A stretch of DNA of 64,000 nucleotides from NCBI RefSeq assembly GCF_018424605.1, contig NZ_QTKT01000010.1, forward strand, positions 62,001-126,000. Direction: 5' to 3'. This document shows positions 44,620 to 54,346 of the stretch, one piece after another. Under the pieces are notes generated by a model, which was not told the DNA's origin, ran no database searches, and saw nothing but the letters and a program-made list of their open reading frames with translations. Numbering within the stretch: the stretch's first letter is position 1; every line of letters starts with the position of its first letter. A program made the position numbers and the translations under genes. The DNA is from Marinobacter lipolyticus. Lineage in GTDB: Bacteria > Pseudomonadota > Gammaproteobacteria > Pseudomonadales > Oleiphilaceae.

Positions 44620-46454
44620 ACTGTCTCTACACCTGCAGTGGTGACCCGGTCCCTACCGGAGGCTTTGGCCCCGTACAGGGCTTCATCGGCCTGCTGGAAC
44701 AGCTCCTGCTCGCTCTGACCGGGTGACATTGTAGCCACGCCGGCGCTCAGGGTGATGATGACGCCTGCGCCGTCTGCCGCTTCAATTTCGGTGCTTCGCA
44801 TGTCTTCGAGAATGTGCTGGCACACGCGGCGGGCGCCGTCGCGATCGGTGCCCGGCAGCAGCAGCGCAAACTCCTCGCCGCCAAAGCGGATGGCCACGTC
44901 CCGCGGGCGTTTGACATGGCGGCTTAGAATGTCGGCAATGCGCTGCAGGCAAAGGTCGCCAAAGCCGTGTCCCCAGGTGTCGTTGATGCGTTTGAAGTGG
45001 TCGGCGTCAATCAATGCCAGGGACAGCGGCTGACCGGTTCTGCGGGCCTCTGCACAGAGTTCGGGAAGGATATTGTCCAGGTGGCGCCGGTTGTGGAGGC
45101 CGGTCAGCGCATCGTTAAGGCTCAGGGTGGCCAGCTTGCGGTTTGCCCTTTCCAGTTCGCGCATGGTGTTGCGCAGCTGCGCGGTACGCTCATGGACTTT
45201 GACTTCCAGTTCGGTGCGGGCGTTGTGTTCCACGTCGAGCAGTTTCTGGTTCAGCAGCCGCCATCGCTGCACCATGGCGTAATTCAACAGGACCACCTGG
45301 GCGCCGATCGCCGTCAGCATGAAGAACTCACGGGCCAGAAAATCGGTCAGGTAGCCGAAAGCTGCCAGCGCATAGATCAGTGCGCCCACCAACATCACTG
45401 ACCAGGCCACCACATACCAGAGCGCGGGCGCGTAGCCCTGACGCCAGCGCAGCACGCCAATCAGAAACAGGCTGGTAATGATGGTGAGCGCAAGCGTGGT
45501 GTTCAGCAGTATTGATTGGTTGTACGGCAGCAAAAAGGTGGTGAACAGCAGCGCGGCGGATGCCCAGGCCTGGACCCTGAGAGTGGCAGACGACAGTGTT
45601 CCCGGCGAGATCTCGAGAAAGGAACGCCCGAAGGCCGTCATCGCCAGGGCGCACAAGGCGATCAGCAGGGGGATGGAGGTGTTGGCGAAGCCGGTGCTGT
45701 CGGGCCAGAAATACTGATTCGCGAAACCACCCATGGCAAAGAGAAACAGCCCCATGGTGCCCATATAGAAGGCGTTGTAGAAGTAGTAAACCGTACCGGA
45801 GCTGAAGAACAGCAGCAGATTGAAGACCGCGAATACCAGTAGTGCGCCATAGAAAAGCCCGTGAGTCAGGGTAAGGTGATTGCTCTCGGCAACCACCTTG
45901 TCCGGCGTTTCCAGCGACAATGGTACGTTGAGTGCGCCGCTGCTGCGGATGCGCAGGGTGACCCTCTGTGTCTCGCCCGCTTCCAGCGTGACGGGCAGCA
46001 GGAAATACCGGTAATCTATGCCCCTTGAGTGGAATGGGTGCTGGTCCCCGGTGGTCAGGGTGCGGGTCTGGCGTGCGTCGGTCTGCCAGAAGGTAACGTC
46101 ATCAAGCAGCGGATAGTTGAGCTTCAGATACCAGAAGCCTTGCCGGGAGTCATTGTTGACCAGATGCAGGTGCACCCAGTAGACCGAGTCGGTATGGCTG
46201 AACACCAGGTCATGGCCTTGGGCAGCCTGCCAGTCCATATCTTCCGGCAGTTCGGACGGGGCGACGGCCTTGTGCACAGGATCGTCGGGGTCAGCCGCAT
46301 GGAAACAGACATAGTCCATCAGCCGCTCGCGCTGGGCCGCATTACTGGCATCCAGAGCCGGGCAAGTGTTGCCGGGGTGCGCCTCCAGGGCAATGGCGGC
46401 GCCGGTAAAGGCCAGAAAAGTCAGCATGGCGATGGTGCGCAGGTACAGCGGCAT
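44613..46454 (-). CDS. Diguanylate cyclase with 7TMR-DISM sensor
   Basis: Membrane sensor that makes cyclic di-GMP. It has 613 aa. A signal peptide (about 1-23) precedes a periplasmic 7TMR-DISM extracellular domain (about 35-185, with VYWVHLHLVNND and LKLNYPLLDDV). Seven membrane segments lie at about 195-390, then a coiled coil (395-440), then the GGDEF domain. The motif FGGEEF is active type (GGEEF at 525-529), with I-site RPRD at 516-519. The periplasmic ligand is probably a carbohydrate, as in related receptors, but that is inference. Overlaps the hydrolase gene by seven bases. Confidence 0.92.
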   Translation of the reverse strand: MPLYLRTIAMLTFLAFTGAAIALEAHPGNTCPALDASNAAQRERLMDYVCFHAADPDDPVHKAVAPSELPEDMDWQAAQGHDLVFSHTDSVYWVHLHLVNNDSRQGFWYLKLNYPLLDDVTFWQTDARQTRTLTTGDQHPFHSRGIDYRYFLLPVTLEAGETQRVTLRIRSSGALNVPLSLETPDKVVAESNHLTLTHGLFYGALLVFAVFNLLLFFSSGTVYYFYNAFYMGTMGLFLFAMGGFANQYFWPDSTGFANTSIPLLIALCALAMTAFGRSFLEISPGTLSSATLRVQAWASAALLFTTFLLPYNQSILLNTTLALTIITSLFLIGVLRWRQGYAPALWYVVAWSVMLVGALIYALAAFGYLTDFLAREFFMLTAIGAQVVLLNYAMVQRWRLLNQKLLDVEHNARTELEVKVHERTAQLRNTMRELERANRKLATLSLNDALTGLHNRRHLDNILPELCAEARRTGQPLSLALIDADHFKRINDTWGHGFGDLCLQRIADILSRHVKRPRDVAIRFGGEEFALLLPGTDRDGARRVCQHILEDMRSTEIEAADGAGVIITLSAGVATMSPGQSEQELFQQADEALYGAKASGRDRVTTAGVETVQ

Positions 46455-46572
46455 TCAAAAATTCCTGCAGAAAAGTAGTGACGCAGTGTAACCCCAGACG
46501 GCCGGGAGCACTGTTAAACAGTTTGAAATTCGTGATGGTTTCCCCGGCGGGAAACCCGACATAAGGTACGCC

Positions 46573-47649
46573 ATGGAATACATGATTCTCTTCTGCCGAC
46601 CAGGCTTCGAAACCGAGGCCGGGCGCGAAATGACTGACGCGGCCGCGGCAGTAGGCGTGTTTGGCTATTTTCAACCCGGTGCCCGTCAGGGCCACCTGCT
46701 GTTCTGTCTGACCGGGCCGGAGGGCACGGCAACCTTGTTGCAGCGCCTGAATCTGCTGGACCTGGTGTTTGTCCGCGACTGGATGGTGGGCCTTGCAGAT
46801 CTCGAGTTGCCGGCAACCGACCGGGTGGGCGCCGTTATCCAAGCGCTGCAGTCGGTGGCCTCCGGTTTTCCGAATTGCGCCAGGGTGGAAGTAAGGTTGC
46901 CGGAGGACAACGCGGATGGCGATCTCGGCAACTTTGCACGCAAGTGGGTGGCGCCGCTTTCCCGGGCGTTGAGAGGGGCGGGTTTGCTCAAGCCAGATGC
47001 CAGCGCCCAGGCGCCGGCCAGGCTCGATATCCTGCTGGTGAACTTCGAGCGGGCCCTGGTGGGCGTCAGCCCGGCCAATAACCGGGCGCGTTTCCCCGGT
47101 GGCATTGCCAGGCTGCGTCTGCCGGCCTCCGCCCCAAGCCGGTCGGCACTGAAGCTGGAAGAGGCCTGGAAAGTGTTCCTGCCCCCCGAGCAGGCACTGG
47201 ATTACCTGGGGGGTGGCAAGAGCGCGGTCGATCTCGGTGCAGCGCCGGGCGGCTGGACCTGGCAACTGGTGCGCCAGGGGATGATGGTCACGGCGGTGGA
47301 CAACGGGCCGATGAATGCCGACCTCATGGCCTCTGGGCAGGTGACGCACGTCGAGGCCGATGGCTATCACTGGAAGCCGAAGCGGGCAGTCGACTGGATG
47401 GTGTGTGACATCGTGGATCACCCGCGACGCACGTCGCACATGGTGGTCGATTGGCTGATGTCAGGCTTGTGTCGTTACACCGTTTTCAATCTCAAACTGC
47501 CCATGAAAAAAAGGTACGAAGAATGGCTGATCTGCCGTGGCATCATGGAGGACGCGCTGGCGGAAGCGGAGCGCGGTTTTCGCCTCAGAGCAAGCCACCT
47601 GTATCACGATCGCGAAGAAATCACCTGTTTTATAGAGCGTCTGGATTGA
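46573..47649 (+). CDS. rlmM: 23S rRNA 2'-O-ribose methyltransferase RlmM
   Basis: Methylates C2498 of 23S rRNA with S-adenosylmethionine. It has 358 aa. The N-terminal THUMP-like domain (about 1-170) is followed by a Rossmann methyltransferase with SAM-binding VDLGAAPGGWTWQL near residue 220. Catalytic residues of the RlmM KDKE set are expected in the downstream region, including VCDIVDHPRR and FNLKLPMKK. Start ATG follows AAGGTACG. Confidence 0.95.
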   Translation: MEYMILFCRPGFETEAGREMTDAAAAVGVFGYFQPGARQGHLLFCLTGPEGTATLLQRLNLLDLVFVRDWMVGLADLELPATDRVGAVIQALQSVASGFPNCARVEVRLPEDNADGDLGNFARKWVAPLSRALRGAGLLKPDASAQAPARLDILLVNFERALVGVSPANNRARFPGGIARLRLPASAPSRSALKLEEAWKVFLPPEQALDYLGGGKSAVDLGAAPGGWTWQLVRQGMMVTAVDNGPMNADLMASGQVTHVEADGYHWKPKRAVDWMVCDIVDHPRRTSHMVVDWLMSGLCRYTVFNLKLPMKKRYEEWLICRGIMEDALAEAERGFRLRASHLYHDREEITCFIERLD

Positions 47650-47667
47650 GAGGCCGCCAGCAGCGGG

Positions 47668-47952
47668 TCAACTCTGCTCCATAACGGTGATGATTTCGTC
47701 ACGATCCATCATTGGCGCCAGTTCCGTCATCAGTGCTTTACGGTCCTCGGAGTGATACCAGCGATCCCAGTCTGCTTCTGAGCGCCAGTTCGCCAGCGTC
47801 AGACGGTGGTTCGGGTCATGAGCATCTACCAGCGTTTCGCCGGAAATGAAGCCTGACGCACTGACGGCCTGCTGCAGCACCTTGCGGGACCGTTCCTCGT
47901 ACGCGGACTCGAGGGTTTCAGCAATATGACGTTGAATCAGTACCCGGATCAT
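47668..47952 (-). CDS. Antibiotic biosynthesis monooxygenase (ABM)-domain protein
   Basis: Small ferredoxin-like fold protein of 94 aa, dimeric in known relatives. Typical stretches are MIRVLIQRHIAETL, SASGFISGETLVD and LANWRSEADWDRWYHSEDRKAL. Similar proteins act on quinones or haem, but many have no shown activity. Convergent with rlmM and divergent from tusA. Confidence 0.82.
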   Translation of the reverse strand: MIRVLIQRHIAETLESAYEERSRKVLQQAVSASGFISGETLVDAHDPNHRLTLANWRSEADWDRWYHSEDRKALMTELAPMMDRDEIITVMEQS

Positions 47953-48041
47953 TGTTTACCTCGTAACATTTTGACAGCTATAAACAATAATTTAGCATGT
48001 ATTCTGAGAAACGCAGCGGTGAAGGTAACGGAGAAGCAGTC

Positions 48042-48281
48042 TTGAGCACGATAAAATTTGACGAAGAGCTTGATGCCCGCGGGCTGTATTGTCCGGAGCC
48101 GGTTATGCTGCTGCACAACCGCATTGCGGAGGTGCCGATTGGCGGTGTGTTGAAAGTGGTGGCCACTGACCCGTCAACCACCCGGGATATTCCGCGCTTT
48201 TGCCAGTTCCTGAATCATCCTCTGATTCACAGTGAGGAAACCGGCAAGGAGTTCCTGTTCTTTATCCGTCGAGGGAGCTGA
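48042..48281 (+). CDS. tusA: Sulfur carrier protein TusA
   Basis: Passes persulfide sulfur from IscS for tRNA thiolation and molybdopterin synthesis. The TTG at 48042 has GGAG eight bases upstream and gives 79 aa, the usual TusA length. An ATG 45 bases earlier lacks a ribosome-binding site. The active Cys is in DARGLYCPEPVM, and TDPSTTRDIPRFCQF is family typical. Its last 20 bases overlap the convergent dsbD gene. Confidence 0.92.
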   Translation: MSTIKFDEELDARGLYCPEPVMLLHNRIAEVPIGGVLKVVATDPSTTRDIPRFCQFLNHPLIHSEETGKEFLFFIRRGS

Positions 48282-50157
48282 GGTGCGTCAGGAACTCAGC
48301 GCGGTCCATCTCGCCCAGAACCCGTGCGTCGGGCAGTTCCTCGCCGTTGGCGGCAAAAAACAGAATGGCCGGCGGGCCGAACAGGCCGAGCTCTTCCAGA
48401 AACGCCTGCTGGGCGGGCGTGTTGTCGGTCATGTCAATCTGAAGCAACGTGTAGGGAGCCAGTGCGTCGATCACGGCGGGCGCACTGAACACGTTGCGCT
48501 CCATGATCTTGCATGAAATACACCAGTCAGCGTAGAAATCCAGCACGACCGGCCGGCCGTTGCGACTGGCTGCTTCCATCATGGTGTGGATTTCCTCTGG
48601 CGTGGTCACCCGCTGGAACGCCGCATGGCTCTGGCTACCTTGCTGTGTTCCGGATGCCGAGGCGGTGTAGGGCGCCAGCGGTTTCAACGGATCGGTAGCG
48701 CCCCCGACCGCGCCAGCCAGCAGCGCCAGCCCGTAGGCAAACATCACCAGCCCGACACCCTTGCGTGTTCGGCCCCAGCCGGCTTTGGCTGCATCGAAAG
48801 CGCCAAGCTGCACACCGGTGATGGCCACCAGCAAGCCCCACAGCGTCAGTGCCAGCCAGGCAGGCACCAGGCGCTCAATCAGCCAGATGGCGACGGCCAG
48901 CAGCATGATGCCGTAAAACGCCTTGACCACGTTCATCCAGGGGCCGGTTGCAGGCAACAGTTTGCGGCCGCCCACGGCGACCAGAATGAGCGGAATGCCC
49001 ATGCCGAGGCCAAGCGAGAATAACGCGATGCCGCCGATAACGGCATCCTGAGTGGTGCTGATGTACAGCAGGCTGCCCGCAAGCGGTGCCGATACGCACG
49101 GCGACACCACCAGCGCCGACAACGCGCCGATACCAAAAATCCCCGCCACCCGGCTGCCGGAGAGGCGATGGCTGGCATCGTTCAGGGGTTCCCGGATAAA
49201 GCGCGGCAGCTGAATGTCGAACAGGTTAAACATGGAAAGCGCGAACAGCGTGAACAACGCGGCGAAAACGCCCAGAACCCATGGTGATTGCAGATGGGCC
49301 TGCAGGTTGAAGCTGGCCCCGAGCAGGCCGGTCACAACACCGGCTGCCGAATAGGTCAGCGCCATGCCGAGCACGTAGCTTCCGGAAAGCATCAGCGCGT
49401 GGCCGGTGGTGCGGGTATTACGTTGTGATACCAGCGCCGAGATGATCGGTACCATTGGCAATACGCAGGGGGTGAACGTCAGCCCGAGACCCAGCAACAG
49501 GAACAGGGCGGCAATGGTCAGTGCTGATTGCTCAGCCAGAAAGCCCGCCAGCCCGGTGGCCGAGCGGGTGTCGGAACCCGACATGGCACTGGCCCCGGTG
49601 CTGGAGGTGGTGCGTGATACGGGTGAGGCCGCCGCCGTTGCTGAGGCGCTGCCGCCGTCACCGGGGTAATAGAGCACCGTGCGGGTCTGCGGCGGGTAAC
49701 AAAGCCCGGCTTCCGCGCAGCCCTGATAAGTGACCTGCAGCTCAGCCTCCCGGATACCCTGGGGGAGGCTGACCGGAACCCGGGCTTCGACCGGGTCGTA
49801 GAATACCGTGACTTCACCGAAGAACTCGTCTTCGGTGGTGGTGCCACGGTCAGAGAATTCGGGCGCGCCGAGGGTGACGCCCGCGGTCAGTGATTCGACA
49901 GAGACCCGCGACTGATAAAGGTAGTGGTCAGGGGCGATATTCCAGGACAGAACCATGCTGCCTGTGTCGGTGGTGTAGTTGAAAGGCAGTGCTTCATCCA
50001 CCGGCAGGAAGTCGCTACCGTTACCGAACAGCGAGTTGCCCGAACCACCCAGCCCCCAGGCCGTGGCCGACAGCAGAAAAAGTACCAGTGTAAGCAGCAA
50101 CTGCCGGGCAGAGACCAGAGTGGGTAGGCGTGAATCGGGTTGAGCGTGCTCTGTCAT
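48262..50157 (-). CDS. dsbD: Thiol:disulfide interchange protein DsbD
   Basis: Carries electrons from cytoplasmic thioredoxin to periplasmic DsbC and cytochrome c maturation. The ATG at 50157 gives 631 aa; a longer frame to 50310 would place non-conserved residues before the signal peptide. The order is a signal peptide, a periplasmic alpha domain with YQGCAEAGLCYPPQ, eight membrane segments with the redox Cys in LTFTPCVLPMV and LVVSPCVSAPLA, and a C-terminal thioredoxin domain with ADWCISCK. All three cysteine pairs are present. Confidence 0.95.
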   Translation of the reverse strand: MTEHAQPDSRLPTLVSARQLLLTLVLFLLSATAWGLGGSGNSLFGNGSDFLPVDEALPFNYTTDTGSMVLSWNIAPDHYLYQSRVSVESLTAGVTLGAPEFSDRGTTTEDEFFGEVTVFYDPVEARVPVSLPQGIREAELQVTYQGCAEAGLCYPPQTRTVLYYPGDGGSASATAAASPVSRTTSSTGASAMSGSDTRSATGLAGFLAEQSALTIAALFLLLGLGLTFTPCVLPMVPIISALVSQRNTRTTGHALMLSGSYVLGMALTYSAAGVVTGLLGASFNLQAHLQSPWVLGVFAALFTLFALSMFNLFDIQLPRFIREPLNDASHRLSGSRVAGIFGIGALSALVVSPCVSAPLAGSLLYISTTQDAVIGGIALFSLGLGMGIPLILVAVGGRKLLPATGPWMNVVKAFYGIMLLAVAIWLIERLVPAWLALTLWGLLVAITGVQLGAFDAAKAGWGRTRKGVGLVMFAYGLALLAGAVGGATDPLKPLAPYTASASGTQQGSQSHAAFQRVTTPEEIHTMMEAASRNGRPVVLDFYADWCISCKIMERNVFSAPAVIDALAPYTLLQIDMTDNTPAQQAFLEELGLFGPPAILFFAANGEELPDARVLGEMDRAEFLTHLSSLDG

Positions 50158-50309
50158 AGCGTATATCAGGTCCTGGGTGTTACTGGCCGGGCTGGAATAC
50201 CGGAGAAACAGGCCCCCGGAACAGCGGTTGTCAGGAAGCAGTGGACACCGGTAGCACCCTAAAGTTCCCTCTGGTATTGAAGGGTTTAAAGACGCACAAT
50301 AGCGTCCCA

Positions 50310-50873
50310 ATGAATCACAATCCAGACGATCTTATCATGCTGTTCAATGACCTGTTCCGGGAAAACTGCCGGACGGTCCTGGTCAGGGGTGGCGAGGAAC
50401 CTGAGTACCTGCCCGCCGCCGAGGCCGGTGGTGTGGCACAGATTATCTTCGCCCATGGTTACTTTGCCAGCGCCCTGCATGAGATCAGTCACTGGTGCAT
50501 TGCCGGGGCGCAGCGCCGCACCCTCAGGGATTATGGCTACTGGTACTGTCCCGACGGTCGTACGGCAAGCCAGCAGCAGGCTTTCGAGCAGGTGGAGGTG
50601 AAACCTCAGGCGCTTGAATGGCTTTTTTCCGTGGCTGCGGGCTCCCGTTTTCACATCAGCGTCGACAACCTGTCAGGCGAGGGCGCAGCCGACGAAGCCG
50701 GGTTCCGCCGCCGGGTGAGGGCGCAGGCCAATGATTATCTGGACGTCGGAATGCCGGCTCGCGCCCGGGCATTTTTCGATACGCTCACCACATTTTACGG
50801 AACCGGGGAAACGTTTGAACACGCCTGGCACGAAGAGACCCGGCGCACTCTACCTCCGATTCCACATCAGTAA
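50310..50873 (+). CDS. epmC: Elongation factor P hydroxylase EpmC
   Basis: Hydroxylates the beta-lysyl-modified lysine of elongation factor P. The ATG at 50310 (MNHNPDDLIMLF) gives 187 aa, close to E. coli EpmC (YfcM, 182 aa). The metal-binding HEISHWCIAG motif is intact, and FAHGYFASALHE and RRTLRDYGYWYCPDGR are typical. It lies 20 bases upstream of the RNA helicase gene. No epmA or epmB is in the window. Confidence 0.92.
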   Translation: MNHNPDDLIMLFNDLFRENCRTVLVRGGEEPEYLPAAEAGGVAQIIFAHGYFASALHEISHWCIAGAQRRTLRDYGYWYCPDGRTASQQQAFEQVEVKPQALEWLFSVAAGSRFHISVDNLSGEGAADEAGFRRRVRAQANDYLDVGMPARARAFFDTLTTFYGTGETFEHAWHEETRRTLPPIPHQ

Positions 50874-50893
50874 TAAAGGAAGACTGAATACCT

Positions 50894-52189
50894 ATGACAT
50901 CTGACTCACGTGATACCAGCAAGACGCTGTTCAAGGATCTCAATCTCGACCAGCGCCTGCTGGATGCCATTACCGACATCGGTTTTGAACACTGCACCCC
51001 GATTCAGGCGGAGACTCTGCCCTTCACCCTGGCATGTCAGGACCTGATTGGGCAGGCCCAGACCGGGACCGGCAAAACCGCGGCGTTCCTGATCACCGCC
51101 ATCCAGAGTCTGCTGGAAACCCCGGTGCCGCCAAAGGACCGCTTCGCCTCCGAGCCCCGGGTGCTGGCACTGGCCCCGACCCGGGAGCTGGCCATGCAGA
51201 TAGCGAAAGACGCAGAGCAGCTGTGTGGTTACACCGGCCATAACGTCGTAACAGTTGTGGGCGGTATGAACTACGATAAGCAGCGGGACCAGTTGCAGAA
51301 CGAGATTGTCGATATCCTGGTGGCAACGCCCGGGCGGCTGATTGATTTTCTGGGGTCCCAGGACGTGTTTCTCGACCAGCTGGACATCCTGATTCTGGAT
51401 GAAGCCGACCGTATGCTGGATATGGGGTTCATCCCCGACGTCAAGCGCATTATCCGCAAGTGTACACCCAAGGAAGAGCGCCAGACGCTGCTGTTCAGTG
51501 CCACGTTCAATCAGGATGTGCTGAATCTTGCGTCAATGTGGACCCAGAACGCAGAGTTTGTGGAGATCGAGCCTGAACAGAAGACGGCGGAACGGGTTGA
51601 ACAGACGGTCTATCTGGTCGGCGAGGATGAAAAGCTGCCGGTGCTGGTCAACTACCTGAAAAACCCGGACGTTGAAAAGGCCATTGTGTTCGCCAATCGT
51701 CGAGACCAGTGCCGGGATCTGGAAGAGGATTTACGAAATCAGGGGGTGAAGGTCGCCCTGATGTCCGGGGAAATCGCCCAGAACAAGCGCCTCAAGACCC
51801 TCGAGCAGTTCAAGAAGGGATCGATTCAGGTGTTGGTGGCAACGGACGTGGCGGGGCGCGGCATTCACGTCAACGGCGTGACCCATGTTTTCAACTACAA
51901 TCTTCCTGAAAACGCTGAAGACTATGTCCATCGCATCGGCCGGACTGGTCGCGCCGGCAAGACCGGGGTGTCGGTCAGCTTCGCCAGTGAGGACGACGCG
52001 TTTTCGCTGCCGGCGATTGAATCCTACATCAGCCAGAAGCTGAAAACCGCGGTGCCTGATCAGGAACTGATGGCGGCCATGACGAACCCTCCGATCACCA
52101 GAAAGCGCGGTGGCCGGCGACCTCAGGGTAGCCGGGGCCAGGGCGGGCGCAGTCAGGGTGGACGACCCTCCCGCGCGCGCCGGAATTAA
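50894..52189 (+). CDS. rhlB: DEAD-box ATP-dependent RNA helicase RhlB-like
   Basis: Unwinds RNA, probably with the degradosome. It has 431 aa. Helicase motifs in order are the Q motif TPIQAETLP, Walker A AQTGTGKT, PTREL, TPGR, the DEAD box LDEADRMLD, SAT, and the C-terminal TDVAGRGIHV and HRIGRTGRAGK. The short Arg/Gly-rich tail (RGGRRPQGSRGQGG) is typical for an RNA-binding extension. The subtype RhlB rests on overall resemblance; another RhlE/RhlB paralogue cannot be excluded. Confidence 0.88.
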   Translation: MTSDSRDTSKTLFKDLNLDQRLLDAITDIGFEHCTPIQAETLPFTLACQDLIGQAQTGTGKTAAFLITAIQSLLETPVPPKDRFASEPRVLALAPTRELAMQIAKDAEQLCGYTGHNVVTVVGGMNYDKQRDQLQNEIVDILVATPGRLIDFLGSQDVFLDQLDILILDEADRMLDMGFIPDVKRIIRKCTPKEERQTLLFSATFNQDVLNLASMWTQNAEFVEIEPEQKTAERVEQTVYLVGEDEKLPVLVNYLKNPDVEKAIVFANRRDQCRDLEEDLRNQGVKVALMSGEIAQNKRLKTLEQFKKGSIQVLVATDVAGRGIHVNGVTHVFNYNLPENAEDYVHRIGRTGRAGKTGVSVSFASEDDAFSLPAIESYISQKLKTAVPDQELMAAMTNPPITRKRGGRRPQGSRGQGGRSQGGRPSRARRN

Positions 52190-52210
52190 AATAAGCGGAC
52201 AGCTCAGACT

Positions 52211-53365
52211 ATGTTGATCGTAGCAGACGAAAACATCCCCCTGCTGGAATCGTTTTTTGCGGATATTGGCGAGATTCGACGGGTGTCCGGGCGAACCCTG
52301 TCGCCCGATGATGTCAACGACGCCGATATTCTGTTGGTCCGCTCGGTTACGCGGGTTAATGAGGCGTTGCTGAAAGACAGCAGGGTGCGGTATGTGGGTA
52401 CCTCGACCATTGGCACCGACCATGTCGATGTGGCCTGGCTGGAGGCCAGGGGCATTGCGTTCTCGGCGGCGCCCGGGTGCAATGCCAACAGTGTTGCGGA
52501 ATACGTGCTGTCGGTGTTGTCGTTGTATGCCGAGAAACAGGGTCGGGACGACTGGGAAACGCTCAGCGTGGGCATTGTAGGCGCCGGCAACGTGGGCAGT
52601 GAGCTCGCTCGCAAACTGGACAGGCTGGGCTTTACCGTGCGGTTGTGTGATCCCCCCAGGGCAGAGCGGGAAGAAGGCGCGGAGGAGCTTTTCTGTAGTC
52701 TCGACGAGGCCCTCGAGTGCGATGTGGTATCGCTCCACACCCCCCTGATCCGGGACGGCCAGCACGCCACGTTTCATATGATCGATGCCGCAAAGCTGGA
52801 GCGGATGACCGCAGGGCAATTGCTGATCAACAGCAGCCGCGGTGAGGTCATTGATTCTGCAGCACTGCTGGAAAGGCTCCAGGGAGCGAATGCGCCCACG
52901 GTGGTGCTGGATGTCTGGGAGCAGGAGCCGCGGATCAACCCGCAGTTGGTGGATCGGGTGTGGCTGGCGACCCCGCATATCGCCGGTTACAGCCTGGAGG
53001 GCAAGGTGCAGGGCACCGAAATGGTGTATCAGGCATTGTGTCGTTTCCTGGGGCTTCCCGTGCGCAAGAAAGCCGGCCAGTATCTGCCGGAGCCGGCCCT
53101 GAGCAAACTCTCGTTCACCAGCGCAGCCGAGGAAACGGGGGCGGGCAATATCGCCATGCGGTCCTGTTACGATCCCCGTCGGGACGATGCCCGGCTCAGG
53201 CTGACCATGGATCTGCCAGCGGAGGATCGTGGTGGGGCCTTTGACCGCCTGCGGAAGAACTACCCGGTTCGCCGCGAGTTCTCAAGCGTCAAGATTCAGC
53301 TCAAAGGCACCAGCAAGTCGCTCCAGGACACCTTTCGTGCCCTGGGTTTCAAGCTGAAGATCTGA
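52211..53365 (+). CDS. pdxB: Erythronate-4-phosphate dehydrogenase
   Basis: Oxidises 4-phosphoerythronate in pyridoxal phosphate synthesis. It has 384 aa. The D-isomer-specific 2-hydroxyacid dehydrogenase layout is clear: NAD-binding GIVGAGNVGSEL near 120, catalytic Arg in INSSRGEVID, Glu in DVWEQEPRI and His in TPHIAGYSLEGK. The extra C-terminal domain (about 285-384) is specific for PdxB. Follows the helicase by 21 bases; its stop is directly next to that of convergent htpX. Confidence 0.96.
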   Translation: MLIVADENIPLLESFFADIGEIRRVSGRTLSPDDVNDADILLVRSVTRVNEALLKDSRVRYVGTSTIGTDHVDVAWLEARGIAFSAAPGCNANSVAEYVLSVLSLYAEKQGRDDWETLSVGIVGAGNVGSELARKLDRLGFTVRLCDPPRAEREEGAEELFCSLDEALECDVVSLHTPLIRDGQHATFHMIDAAKLERMTAGQLLINSSRGEVIDSAALLERLQGANAPTVVLDVWEQEPRINPQLVDRVWLATPHIAGYSLEGKVQGTEMVYQALCRFLGLPVRKKAGQYLPEPALSKLSFTSAAEETGAGNIAMRSCYDPRRDDARLRLTMDLPAEDRGGAFDRLRKNYPVRREFSSVKIQLKGTSKSLQDTFRALGFKLKI

Positions 53366-54247
53366 TCAGAGGCTTGCCCGTTGCAACGCCGCTATGCGGT
53401 CATCCAGCGGCGGGTGAGTCATGAACAGGGCGCTCAGGCCAGCGCGGGCGCCGCGAATGATGCCGAACGCCTGGAGTGAATCGGGCATCTGGTCGGGCAC
53501 CTCACTTTCCTGCTTCAGTTTCGCCAGCGCGTTGATCATTGCGCCGCGCCCGGCCAGCTGGGCCCCGGCAATATCGGCACGAAACTCCCGACGGCGGGAG
53601 AACCAGAACACGATGGTGCTGGCCAGTATGCCCAGCACGATTTCCGCAATAATGCTGACCACGAAGAAACCGATGCCGTGGCCACTCTCGTTCTTGAACA
53701 CCACCCGGTCCACAAACGACCCGATGACCCGTGACGCGAAGATCACAAAGGTGTTCACCACGCCCTGAATCAGCGCCAGCGTGACCATGTCACCGTTGGC
53801 GACGTGGCCAATCTCATGGCCGAGCACCGCGCGGATTTCGTCCTTGTCGAATCGCTGGAGAAGCCCTTCGCTGACCGCGACCAGAGAATCGTTCTTGTTC
53901 CAGCCAGTCGCAAAGGCATTGGATTGCGACGCTGGAAAGATTGCCACCTCCGGCATGCCAATCCCGGCGTTCTTCGCCAGTTGGCCAACGGTGTCCACCA
54001 GCCAGCGCTCCGCCGGGGTGCGTGGCGAGTCGATGACACGGGCCTTGGTACTCCATTTCGCCATGGGCTTGGAGATGAGCAGCGAGACAATGGCGCCGGC
54101 AAAGCCGAACACAGCGGCAAAGGCGAGCAGTGAACCGTACTGGATACCGTTCTGGGCGAGATAGCTGTCCACCCCGAGCAGACGCAGGGTGAAGCTGGCG
54201 ACAATGATTACGGCCAGGTTAGTGGCGAGAAACAGCAGAATACGCAT
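53366..54247 (-). CDS. htpX: Membrane metalloprotease HtpX
   Basis: Inner-membrane zinc protease for quality control of membrane proteins. It has 293 aa. Two N-terminal membrane segments (about 4-24 and 35-57), then the zinc motif HEIGH in [13 protein letters not shown] near residue 140, two more membrane segments and a third zinc ligand Glu in [11 protein letters not shown]-like region (RREFRAD). Start ATG follows AAGGAACC. Commonly stress controlled; no clear heat-shock promoter was found. Confidence 0.96.
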   Translation of the reverse strand: MRILLFLATNLAVIIVASFTLRLLGVDSYLAQNGIQYGSLLAFAAVFGFAGAIVSLLISKPMAKWSTKARVIDSPRTPAERWLVDTVGQLAKNAGIGMPEVAIFPASQSNAFATGWNKNDSLVAVSEGLLQRFDKDEIRAVLGHEIGHVANGDMVTLALIQGVVNTFVIFASRVIGSFVDRVVFKNESGHGIGFFVVSIIAEIVLGILASTIVFWFSRRREFRADIAGAQLAGRGAMINALAKLKQESEVPDQMPDSLQAFGIIRGARAGLSALFMTHPPLDDRIAALQRASL

Positions 54248-54346
54248 TATCGGTTCCTTTTATCAGTCTCAATCCACATGGGCGGCACAGGTGCCACGGA
54301 GGGAATACGTGGTCTGGTCAACTCCGTTCAAGCGACTAACGCGGAT

